DNA of 64,000 nucleotides from an uncultured Alphaproteobacteria bacterium (GTDB lineage Bacteria; Pseudomonadota; Alphaproteobacteria; CAAHEQ01; UBA3637): NCBI GenBank assembly GCA_947627155.1, contig CANQUX010000006.1:1-64000 (forward strand), in the 5' to 3' direction. Below the pieces are notes generated by a model. The model saw nothing but the letters and a program-made list of their open reading frames with translations. It was not told the origin of the DNA and did not search any database. Both the position numbers and the translations under genes were made by a program. Shown here piece by piece: positions 51,213 to 59,497 of this stretch; position 1 is the stretch's first letter, and each line of letters starts with the position of its first letter.

Positions 51213-53441
51213 TTATTTTTGTAAAACTTCTCGAACTTTATCCAAAAGCTGCGATAATTCAAACGGCTTTGCCAAAAACTCCAACTCCTTGTTTTCGCTT
51301 GAACCGTGCCGCGCCATATCTTCCGAATAACCGCTCATGAGTAACGCTTTCATTTCCGGATGCGCCTTTTTAACCAGCTTAATCAACGATTCGCCGTCCA
51401 TACCGGGCATAATCATATCGGTCAATAACAAATCAAAATCATTGCGGCGATTTAATATTTCCAGCGCCTGCTCGGCATTGGCACATTCCGTTACGATAAA
51501 GCCTTTTGTACGCAAAACGCGCGACACAACCAATCGCACGCCGTCTTCATCATCAACCAACAACACCCGATTGCTTTGCGACGGCGTAAACACCGGCCGA
51601 ATACGCTTGACTTCAACCTCTTGCGTCACTTCCGGCTCAACACGAGGCAAGTAAATGATAAACGTTGTGCCGATTCCTTTTTCGCTGTCAACGGAAATAT
51701 AACCCCCGACACCGCGAATCACGCCGTAAACCGTGGAAAGCCCCAAACCCGTACCCGAACCGCCGGCACTTGATTTTGTTGTAAAAAACGGCTCAAAAAT
51801 ATGCGGCAAATGCTCGGGCGATATGCCCGATCCGTTATCGGATACAACGATTTTAATGTATTCGCCCGCCCGAATCATATCATTGCCGACGGGTTTTGCT
51901 TTTTTAAACCGCTCGCGCGTGGCGCTGATTTGTAAAACACCGCCGTTCGGCATGGCATCTTTGGCATTGACGGCCAAATTCAAAAAGATTTGCGTGAGCT
52001 GATTAGGATCAATTTTCACATATCCCAAGTTTCGTTTCATATCGGTTTGTAACGTAACAAACGGCGCAATACTGCGTTGCAACAAGGCAGATAAATCAAC
52101 AAACGAATCGTGAAAGTTCACAATGCGAATCTTACTCGGCTGCTTGCGCGAAAACGTGAGCAATTGCCCCACCAACCCCGATGCCTTGTTGGCATTGCCC
52201 TTAATTTGCATAATATCCAAAAATGAGGGATCTTTTACATCGTGCCGCTGCAACAACAAATCACAATAACCGATAATGGCCGTAAGTAAGTTATTAAAGT
52301 CATGCGCCACACCGCCCGCCAACTGGCCGATAGCCTGCATTTTTTGCGCATGAGCAAACTGCATTTCCAAATTTTTACGCTCACTGGCATCAACCAAATA
52401 AAGAATAAAAGCATCTTTTTCCTGCGTGGTAAATCCGGCAAAAACGGAAAACGTTTTATTGCCGAAAGCCGGCGCGGCAATCAGCTCCATACGCTCATTT
52501 TTACCGGTGCCGTTGAGAAGCTTTGTCAGCCGATTCGTTAAAATTTCCTGCGTGTTTTCGGAAAACAGGTTGCGCACGTCCATGTGATCAAACGAATCGA
52601 TTTCCGGCGATTTAAACGCGGCCAAAAAAGCAGGATTGGTGTACATAATACGCTGATTAACGGCATCAATCACAACCGTCGGCAACGGCGATTCTTGAAA
52701 AATATGATCATCAACCGAGGGGGCGCTGATGTGAAGCGGCTCAATCAGGCCGGCATAATAGGTAACATCATCCAACCGAAACGGACGCTGCGACACAAAC
52801 CGCGATTCGATACCGCCTGACAGTTTAAAATGCGTTGTTCCCTGCCAATATCCTTGAAAATCCGGACAATTTTCATGAACATAATTTTGCAAAGAATCAC
52901 CCAGCAATTCATTGAATTTCTTTTGAAACAAGGCGCAACAGGCATGATTAACATAAATAAAGTGCCCTTGTCCGTCCGTTAAATACACCGGATAAGCAAA
53001 GGTGCTTAACACATCGGATAAAAAACCGTTTTGACGCGCCATTCCTTTATGAACGGCATATTCCGCCGTTTTATCACGGGCAATGATTAACAGATTTTTT
53101 TGCATTTTCCGAACGGATATGGCATAAACGGTTTGCGGCAATTGCACTTCCGTTTCAATCGGAATGCCCGAGCAAAAAGAATCGACAATTTTCTGGACGG
53201 CGGAAATATCCGAGGCATCTTTTAAAAAAGAAAACGGATTTTCCTTATCTCCGAACAGCGCCTTTCCTTTTGCGTTTCCGGCAACAACCTTATTTTTGAG
53301 CGTCCGAATTTGACGGGCATCCGTTTCGGCAGATAACAAATCTTCGTAATATTTTCGTCCTTTTTTCCACAACATGTTTTGTATCATAACAGGCATTTTT
53401 AAAAAAATCCACAAAAATATGTGCAAAAATTCATTTTTCAT
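51213..53441 (-). CDS. cckA: CckA-type hybrid histidine kinase (PAS-HisKA-HATPase-REC)
   Basis: AHAQKMQAIGQLAGGVAHDFNNLLTAIIGYCDLLLQRH; C-terminal receiver LLVDDEDGVRLVVSRVLRTKGF. Confidence 0.88.
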   Translation of the reverse strand: MKNEFLHIFLWIFLKMPVMIQNMLWKKGRKYYEDLLSAETDARQIRTLKNKVVAGNAKGKALFGDKENPFSFLKDASDISAVQKIVDSFCSGIPIETEVQLPQTVYAISVRKMQKNLLIIARDKTAEYAVHKGMARQNGFLSDVLSTFAYPVYLTDGQGHFIYVNHACCALFQKKFNELLGDSLQNYVHENCPDFQGYWQGTTHFKLSGGIESRFVSQRPFRLDDVTYYAGLIEPLHISAPSVDDHIFQESPLPTVVIDAVNQRIMYTNPAFLAAFKSPEIDSFDHMDVRNLFSENTQEILTNRLTKLLNGTGKNERMELIAAPAFGNKTFSVFAGFTTQEKDAFILYLVDASERKNLEMQFAHAQKMQAIGQLAGGVAHDFNNLLTAIIGYCDLLLQRHDVKDPSFLDIMQIKGNANKASGLVGQLLTFSRKQPSKIRIVNFHDSFVDLSALLQRSIAPFVTLQTDMKRNLGYVKIDPNQLTQIFLNLAVNAKDAMPNGGVLQISATRERFKKAKPVGNDMIRAGEYIKIVVSDNGSGISPEHLPHIFEPFFTTKSSAGGSGTGLGLSTVYGVIRGVGGYISVDSEKGIGTTFIIYLPRVEPEVTQEVEVKRIRPVFTPSQSNRVLLVDDEDGVRLVVSRVLRTKGFIVTECANAEQALEILNRRNDFDLLLTDMIMPGMDGESLIKLVKKAHPEMKALLMSGYSEDMARHGSSENKELEFLAKPFELSQLLDKVREVLQK

Positions 53442-53530
53442 CGGAAAAGAATTATTTTTTTAATGCTTGCATTTTGAATAAAAATAAGTTAAAAAGAAAA
53501 CAATTCGCATTTTAAAGAAAGGAAAGCCGA

Positions 53531-53968
53531 ATGCAAAACATCAAAAAACAAGCCATCGAAGAATTGGCAAATTTAATGAAAACACACAATTTGTCAGAAG
53601 TTGAATACGAAGAAAACGGTACGCGTATTCGCGTGGTTGCCAAACGAGAAGGTTCCTGTGCACCTGTTGCACCGGTTGCCGCACCCGCGCCGACAACACC
53701 CGTCGAACCGGCACCGGTAACGCCTCAAAAAGCAGAAAATAATTTGGTTTCCCCCATGGTCGGCATTGTTTATTTATCAAAAGCGCCGAATGAGCCGCCA
53801 TTCGTTAAAGTCGGCGATATTGTTAAAGAAGGCGATACCGTTTGTTTGATTGAAGCCATGAAAACTTTTAATCCGATTAAAGCAACAAAATCCGGCAAAA
53901 TCAGTGCCGTTTTGGTCGAATCGGGAAGTCCCGTGGAATATAATCAACCTTTATTTACATTGGAATAG
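53531..53968 (+). CDS. accB: Acetyl-CoA carboxylase biotin carboxyl carrier protein
   Basis: LIEAMKTFNPIKA biotinylation site. Confidence 0.95.
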   Translation: MQNIKKQAIEELANLMKTHNLSEVEYEENGTRIRVVAKREGSCAPVAPVAAPAPTTPVEPAPVTPQKAENNLVSPMVGIVYLSKAPNEPPFVKVGDIVKEGDTVCLIEAMKTFNPIKATKSGKISAVLVESGSPVEYNQPLFTLE

Positions 53969-53971
53969 CAA

Positions 53972-55333
53972 ATGTTTGAAAAAGTTTTAATTGCCAATCG
54001 GGGCGAAATAGCGTTACGCATTCACAGAGCCTGTCGCGAAATGGGTATCAAAACGGTTGCCGTTCATTCAACCGTCGATGCCGATGCCATGCACGTCAAA
54101 CTGGCCGATGAAGCGGTTTGCATCGGCCCCGCACCGGCAAAAGATTCCTATCTCAACAAAGCGGCCATTATTTCCGCCGCCATGATAACAGGCGCCGATG
54201 CCATTCACCCGGGATACGGATTTTTATCGGAAAATGCCGATTTTGCCGATATGGTTGAAGCGCACGGCATGGTGTTTATCGGGCCGAAACCGGAAATGAT
54301 TCGTCTGATGGGCGATAAAGTAACGGCCAAAAAAGCGGCCATCGAATCCGGATTACCCGTTGTTCCCGGTTCCGACGGTGATGTTAAAACCGTTGACGAA
54401 GCGTTAATGTGGGGCGAAAAAATCGGCTATCCCGTTATTGTCAAAGCAGCGGCCGGCGGCGGCGGAAAAGGAATGAAAGTGGCTAACAACGCCTCGGAAA
54501 TGGCAGATGCGTTTACATTGGCCAAAAATGAGGCACGTAACTCTTTTTCAAGCGATGTGGTTTATATTGAAAAATATTTGCAAACCCCGCGTCACATTGA
54601 GGTGCAAATTTTAGCCGATAACTACGGAAACGTGGTTTATTTGGGCGAACGCGACTGTTCTTTGCAACGCAATCACCAAAAAGTGCTGGAAGAAACGCCC
54701 TCACCCGCCTTAAACGCCTTTGAGCGCGAAAAAATCGGCACCATTGCCGCCAACGCCATGAAAAAACTCGGCTATACCAATGTGGGCACCATTGAGTTTT
54801 TATATGAAAACGGGCAATTTTACTTTTTGGAAATGAACACGCGCGTTCAAGTGGAACATCCCATATCGGAAATGATTACGGGCGTTGATATCGTGCGGGA
54901 TCAAATTCGTATTTCTGCCGGCGCACCGCTCGGTTACACGCAATCGGAAATACAATTTTCGGGGCATGCCATTGAATGCCGAATCAATGCCGAAAATCCG
55001 AAAACGTTTATTCCCTGCCCGGGTCAAATCGGTGCTTGGCACACGCCCGGGGGATTAGACGTTCGAGTTGATTCGGGAATGTATGCCGGTTATAAAGTGC
55101 CGCCGTGTTATGACAGTATGGTTGCCAAACTCATTGTGCACGGGCGAACGCGCAACGGGGCTTTAATGCGCCTGCGTCGGGCATTGGAGGAGTTTGTGAT
55201 TGAAGGCATTTCAACCACCATTCCGTTGCATCAGAAAATTATTACCGATGCCGAATTTATTGACGGACAGTATAATATTCACTGGCTGGAAAAGTTTATT
55301 CAAAATCATCGTGACGAAATAGAAGAATCATAA
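53972..55333 (+). CDS. accC: Biotin carboxylase
   Basis: MFEKVLIANRGEIALRIHRACREMGIKTVAVHS; EMNTRVQVEHPISEMITG. Confidence 0.97.
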   Translation: MFEKVLIANRGEIALRIHRACREMGIKTVAVHSTVDADAMHVKLADEAVCIGPAPAKDSYLNKAAIISAAMITGADAIHPGYGFLSENADFADMVEAHGMVFIGPKPEMIRLMGDKVTAKKAAIESGLPVVPGSDGDVKTVDEALMWGEKIGYPVIVKAAAGGGGKGMKVANNASEMADAFTLAKNEARNSFSSDVVYIEKYLQTPRHIEVQILADNYGNVVYLGERDCSLQRNHQKVLEETPSPALNAFEREKIGTIAANAMKKLGYTNVGTIEFLYENGQFYFLEMNTRVQVEHPISEMITGVDIVRDQIRISAGAPLGYTQSEIQFSGHAIECRINAENPKTFIPCPGQIGAWHTPGGLDVRVDSGMYAGYKVPPCYDSMVAKLIVHGRTRNGALMRLRRALEEFVIEGISTTIPLHQKIITDAEFIDGQYNIHWLEKFIQNHRDEIEES

Positions 55334-55345
55334 GGAGAAAAAAAT

Positions 55346-56779
55346 ATGGCACGACAAAATTACGCCGCGCAAAACGAACACGAATCGCTTGTAACCGTTA
55401 TCAAAGCTTTTTTATCGGATCGGTTTGCCGAAAATGTTGCAAAGGCTGTTCAACAAACACCGAATCCCGATTCGGAACAAATCAAGCTTACAAAAGAGCA
55501 ATGCGTATCGGCCTTTAAAGATCGCTTAATTGCCGATATGGGCTTTATGGTCAACGAAACGGATAAAAAAGACACGGCCTCTTATGCCAATGAGGCTTTG
55601 GAGCGAAAAGAGCTGCATATGCCCGCGCTCAGTATTTCCTGCGGAACCTGCAATAAATGCGCACATAACGAATTTGTGGTAACCGATCAATGTCAAGGGT
55701 GTTTGGCGCGTCCCTGTACGAATTGCCCGTTCGGCGCCATTGAGTTTATTAACGGAAAATCGCATATTAACAAAGAAAAGTGCAAACGATGCGGTATTTG
55801 TGCAAAATCGTGTCCGTACGGCGCCATTATTAAGCGCACAATGCCCTGTGCGGCGGTTTGTCCGGTTGATGCCGTTGAAAAAACGCAAAGCGGTTGTGCC
55901 GATATCAATGAAGAAAAATGCATTTCCTGCGGGCAATGTGCGGCAGCTTGTCCGTTCGGCGCCATTATGGCACGCAGTGAAATTATTGATGTTTTAAAAG
56001 CCATTAAAGCAGGCAAAAAAGTGATAGCCATGCCAGCGCCCGCCATTATGGGACAATTCGGAATGGCCTCAATTGCGCAAATTTTATCGGCGTTTTTGAA
56101 AGCCGGCTTTACCGATGCCATTGAAGTGGCTGTCGGTGCCGATATTACCACGCGAAACGAAGCGGTAGAATTAGCGGAACGCATGGAAAACGGCGCGCCT
56201 TTTATGACAACGTCTTGTTGTCCGGCCTATTATAATGCCGTGCGCAAGCACATTCCCGAAATGCAAGAGTTTGTTTCACACACCTTAACGCCCATGCAAT
56301 ATACGGCGCGCTTGTTAAAGAAACGCGATCCCGAATGTGTAACGGTTTTCATCGGCCCCTGCATGGCCAAGCGCGTGGAAGGGTTTCATGATGAATATAC
56401 CGATTTTGTTTTGAATAACAAAGAAGTGGAAGCGCTTTTTGAAGTGTTAAACATTGTTCCGAAAGAGTTACCGGAGGAAAAGCAAGATGACAATGCCTCA
56501 AAACAAGGGCGCGGTTTTGCGTTAACGGGTGGTGTGGCAGAAGCCGTTGTGTCATTGAAAACGTGCGAAGTCTGTCCGGTTGCCGTTAACGGATTAAATA
56601 AAGACTCGGTGCGTCAGCTGAAAATGTATGCCAAAAATCGAAAGGCAGACGGTAATTTGGTTGAAGTAATGGCCTGCACGGGCGGTTGCGTCGGCGGCCC
56701 CGGCGTAGCGGCTCCTATTAAAAACGCCATGAAAGAAATTAAAGATCGAATGGCAAAAAGCGAAGATTTAAAATTGTAA
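55346..56779 (+). CDS. [FeFe]-hydrogenase-like iron-sulfur protein
   Basis: Multiple 4Fe-4S motifs; TTSCCPAY (L1), FIGPCMAKR (L2), VMACTGGCVGGPG (L3). Confidence 0.87.
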   Translation: MARQNYAAQNEHESLVTVIKAFLSDRFAENVAKAVQQTPNPDSEQIKLTKEQCVSAFKDRLIADMGFMVNETDKKDTASYANEALERKELHMPALSISCGTCNKCAHNEFVVTDQCQGCLARPCTNCPFGAIEFINGKSHINKEKCKRCGICAKSCPYGAIIKRTMPCAAVCPVDAVEKTQSGCADINEEKCISCGQCAAACPFGAIMARSEIIDVLKAIKAGKKVIAMPAPAIMGQFGMASIAQILSAFLKAGFTDAIEVAVGADITTRNEAVELAERMENGAPFMTTSCCPAYYNAVRKHIPEMQEFVSHTLTPMQYTARLLKKRDPECVTVFIGPCMAKRVEGFHDEYTDFVLNNKEVEALFEVLNIVPKELPEEKQDDNASKQGRGFALTGGVAEAVVSLKTCEVCPVAVNGLNKDSVRQLKMYAKNRKADGNLVEVMACTGGCVGGPGVAAPIKNAMKEIKDRMAKSEDLKL

Positions 56780-56837
56780 ACAATTGCCCGCTTTTTGAAA
56801 ATAAAGGCGGGCTTTTTCATCAAAAGGGAAAAAGAAA

Positions 56838-58514
56838 ATGGCATCGTATCAATATATTTATGTGATGAAAGATTTGTGTAAAACTTTTCCGGGCGGCAAA
56901 GAGGTTTTAAAGCATATTTGGCTTTCTTTTTTCCCGGGCGCCAAAATCGGCGTTATCGGGCCGAACGGTGCCGGAAAATCAACGCTTATGAAAATTATGG
57001 CCGGTCTTGATGAAGATTTTTCGGGCGAAGCTTTTGCCGCAGAGGGTGTTAAAGTCGGTTATTTACCGCAAGAACCGCAACTCGATCCCAATAAAAACGT
57101 TATGGAAAACATTATGGACGGCGTGGGTCCCGTGCGCGATTTAATGAAGCGGTTTGAAGAAGTGAATATGAAGTTTGCCGATCCCGATGCCGATATGGAG
57201 GCTCTTTTAGCCGAACAAGCGGAATTGCAGGAAAAAATTGATGCCTGCAACGGGTGGGAAATTGAACGAACGGTTGAAATTGCCATGGATGCGTTACGCT
57301 GTCCGCCGGCCGAGGCCGATGTGACGAAACTGTCGGGCGGAGAAAAACGGCGCGTGGCTTTATGTCGGCTGTTATTATCCAAGCCCGATATGTTGTTGCT
57401 TGATGAGCCGACCAATCATTTAGATGCCGAATCGGTTGCGTGGTTACAAATTTTCTTGAAAAATTATGAAGGAACGGTTGTTATGGTCACGCACGACAGA
57501 TATTTTCTTGATAACGTGACCGGCTGGATTTTGGAAATGGATCGCGGCGAAGGAATTCCCTTTGAAGGCAATTATACAAGCTGGTTAGAGCAAAAAGAAA
57601 AGCGTTTGGCGCAAGAACAAACGGCAGAAAGCAATCGGCAAAAAACATTAAAAGAAGAGCTGGAATGGGTGCGTCAATCGCCGAAAGCCCGACAAGCGAA
57701 ATCGAAAGCGCGCATCACGGCTTATGAAGAATTGTTGAAAAAATCAACGGAAAAAGTGCCCGATGTGGCGCAAATTGTCATTCCGGCCGGGCCGCGATTA
57801 GGGCAAGTGGTTTTAGAAGCCGATTCGCTTTCCAAAGCCTTCGGCGATAAGCTTTTGTTCGAAAATTTATCCTTTCATTTACCGGCCGGCGGGATTGTGG
57901 GTATTATCGGGCCGAACGGTGCCGGTAAAACAACGCTTCTGAAAATTATTACAGGCGCCGAAAAGCCGGACAGCGGCAGTTTTCGTTTAGGCGAAACGGT
58001 GCAACTCGGCTATGTGGATCAATCACGCGATGCGTTGGATAACAACAAAACCGTTTGGCAGGAAATATCGGGCGGACAAGATATATTAACGCTCGGCAAA
58101 CGGGAAATCAACTCCCGGGCTTATGCCGCTCAATTTAATTTCAAAGGCCCCGATCAGCAAAAAAAGGTGGGTATGCTGTCGGGCGGTGAACGCAATCGGG
58201 TTCATCTGGCAAAAATGTTAAAATCGGGCGCGAATGTTCTGTTGCTCGATGAGCCGACAAACGATTTGGATGTTGATACCTTGCGCGCTTTGGAAGAAGC
58301 GTTAATGGATTTTCCGGGCTGTGCCGTTATTACCTCGCACGATCGCTGGTTTTTAGATCGCTTGGCAACGCATATTTTAGCCTTTGAGGGCAACAGTCAA
58401 GTGGTGTTTTTTGAAGGCAACTATGCCGAATACGAGCAAGATAAAAAGCGCCGTTTGGGTGTTGATGCCGATCAACCGCATCGCATTAAATATAAGCCCG
58501 TTACGCGCTCTTAA
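56838..58514 (+). CDS. ettA: Energy-dependent translational throttle protein EttA (ABC-F)
   Basis: Two ABC domains; [44 protein letters not shown]. Confidence 0.95.
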   Translation: MASYQYIYVMKDLCKTFPGGKEVLKHIWLSFFPGAKIGVIGPNGAGKSTLMKIMAGLDEDFSGEAFAAEGVKVGYLPQEPQLDPNKNVMENIMDGVGPVRDLMKRFEEVNMKFADPDADMEALLAEQAELQEKIDACNGWEIERTVEIAMDALRCPPAEADVTKLSGGEKRRVALCRLLLSKPDMLLLDEPTNHLDAESVAWLQIFLKNYEGTVVMVTHDRYFLDNVTGWILEMDRGEGIPFEGNYTSWLEQKEKRLAQEQTAESNRQKTLKEELEWVRQSPKARQAKSKARITAYEELLKKSTEKVPDVAQIVIPAGPRLGQVVLEADSLSKAFGDKLLFENLSFHLPAGGIVGIIGPNGAGKTTLLKIITGAEKPDSGSFRLGETVQLGYVDQSRDALDNNKTVWQEISGGQDILTLGKREINSRAYAAQFNFKGPDQQKKVGMLSGGERNRVHLAKMLKSGANVLLLDEPTNDLDVDTLRALEEALMDFPGCAVITSHDRWFLDRLATHILAFEGNSQVVFFEGNYAEYEQDKKRRLGVDADQPHRIKYKPVTRS

Positions 58515-58699
58515 TGAAGAAAAAACGGCTGAAAAAAGTGATTTTACTCACATAAGGCATAGAGGTTGCCGGTGTGAAAAAAGGGAAACCGGCAGGAAAC
58601 AAAAACGGTCGTTTTGCTACCTATAGTTGTGTAAATTATGAATTATTAATTAATTTTTTATTTATTTGTGAATATCTGAGATAATGTGGTATTCTTTCT

Positions 58700-58758
58700 T
58701 ATTTTCGGCGGGAAGTGCTATCCCGTGAAACGTGGGATAGCGCGGTGTGCCGAAAATA
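58700..58758. repeat. Hairpin repeat family H1, copy a
   Basis: TATTTTCGGCGGGAAGTGC-TATCCC-GTGAAACGT-GGGATA-GCGCGGTGTGCCGAAAATA. Confidence 0.75.
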
Positions 58759-58810
58759 AAGCGATTCGAGGGGATATCACTCTATTATCTATATGGCACT
58801 CTCTTTTTTT

Positions 58811-58869
58811 CCCTATCGGCGGATGTGGGGCGGCGCAATTGTGCCGCTCAACTATGGGCCGATAGAGGG
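58811..58869. repeat. Hairpin repeat family H2, copy a
   Basis: CCCTATCGGCGGATGTGG...GCGGCGCAATTGTGCCGC...CTATGGGCCGATAGAGGG. Confidence 0.7.
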
Positions 58870-58955
58870 AAAGGAACGGCAGGCTATCATTTTGGTAAAA
58901 GTGGTAAAGACAAGAGATATTTTTAGCCTCTTTGTTTATGAGTGGCACTTTCTCT

Positions 58956-59014
58956 TATTTTCGGCGGGAAGTGCCGGCTCGTGGAACGTGAGCCGGCGCG
59001 ATGTGCCGAAAATA
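58956..59014. repeat. Hairpin repeat family H1, copy b
   Basis: TATTTTCGGCGGGAAGTGC-CGGCTC-GTGGAACGT-GAGCCG-GCGCGATGTGCCGAAAATA. Confidence 0.75.
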
Positions 59015-59043
59015 AGAAAAATAAATGATGCTGCTTTTTCTGC

Positions 59044-59072
59044 TTGACAATGGTATGAAAAGCTTTTATTCT
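59044..59072 (+). promoter_or_regulatory. Strong sigma70-like promoter for the candidate ncRNA
   Basis: TTGACA-N17-TATTCT. Confidence 0.7.
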
Positions 59073-59078
59073 GGAAGC

Positions 59079-59290
59079 AAGGCAAGTGATGTGTGCCCCG
59101 AGGCATGACAACCTCTTTAAGCGAATCCTTGAAAAAGGATAAAAAAATTTAGCTCTTTTGGCTTTTGCCACAAGAGAATCAGGTCAACTGGCCGGAAGGT
59201 AGTAAAATAAACCTTTTGGTCAATATACTGCGCTATTTCGCTTAAATAGTTGTCAACTTCCGGTCGCCTCTCATCAAGGCGATTTTTTTT
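59079..59290 (+). ncRNA. Candidate structured ncRNA of unknown family
   Basis: Own promoter; hairpins AATCCTT-GAAA-AAGGAT, CTCTTTTGGC-tttt-GCCACAAGAG, CCGGAAG...CTTCCGG, CTATTTcgcttAAATAG; terminator TCGCCT...AGGCGA-T8; no convincing ORF. Confidence 0.6.
59264..59290 (+). terminator. Rho-independent terminator of candidate ncRNA
   Basis: TCGCCTctcatcaAGGCGATTTTTTTT. Confidence 0.8.
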
Positions 59291-59305
59291 GAATATGCAT
59301 CAAAA

Positions 59306-59462
59306 AAACGTACGTTTTTTGCAACACTTTTTTTGCATTTTTTCAAAAAAATTTTATTTTGAGGTATTTTTAATGTAATATCAATGGTTTATAACAAGGC
59401 TGTTTCACCAAAATTTGAGGGTAATTTTAACCCTAAAACTGCGTTGCATTAAAGGTACGTTT
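59306..59462. repeat. Intergenic element with inverted ends, upstream of the prepilin-lectin gene
   Basis: aaacgtacgttttttgcaac ... gttgcattaaaggtacgttt. Confidence 0.75.
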
Positions 59463-59472
59463 AATTTATGCT
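59444..59472 (+). promoter_or_regulatory. Promoter of prepilin-lectin gene
   Basis: TTGCAT TAAAGGTACGTTTAATT TATGCT. Confidence 0.72.
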
Positions 59473-59497
59473 ATTTGCATTGAAAGGAAGATGAAAA

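Noticed and set aside
58700-59014. H1/H2 hairpins as ordinary transcription terminators
   Set aside because: No consistent T-run after the outer stem, and the constant arms with variable inner stems are not terminator-like, although some may terminate transcription incidentally.
33433-59462. Integron attC sites for the paired inverted-end elements
   Set aside because: The ends TGCAAC/GTTGCA do not match RYYYAAC/GTTRRRY, there is no integrase in the window, and most right ends work as plausible promoters.
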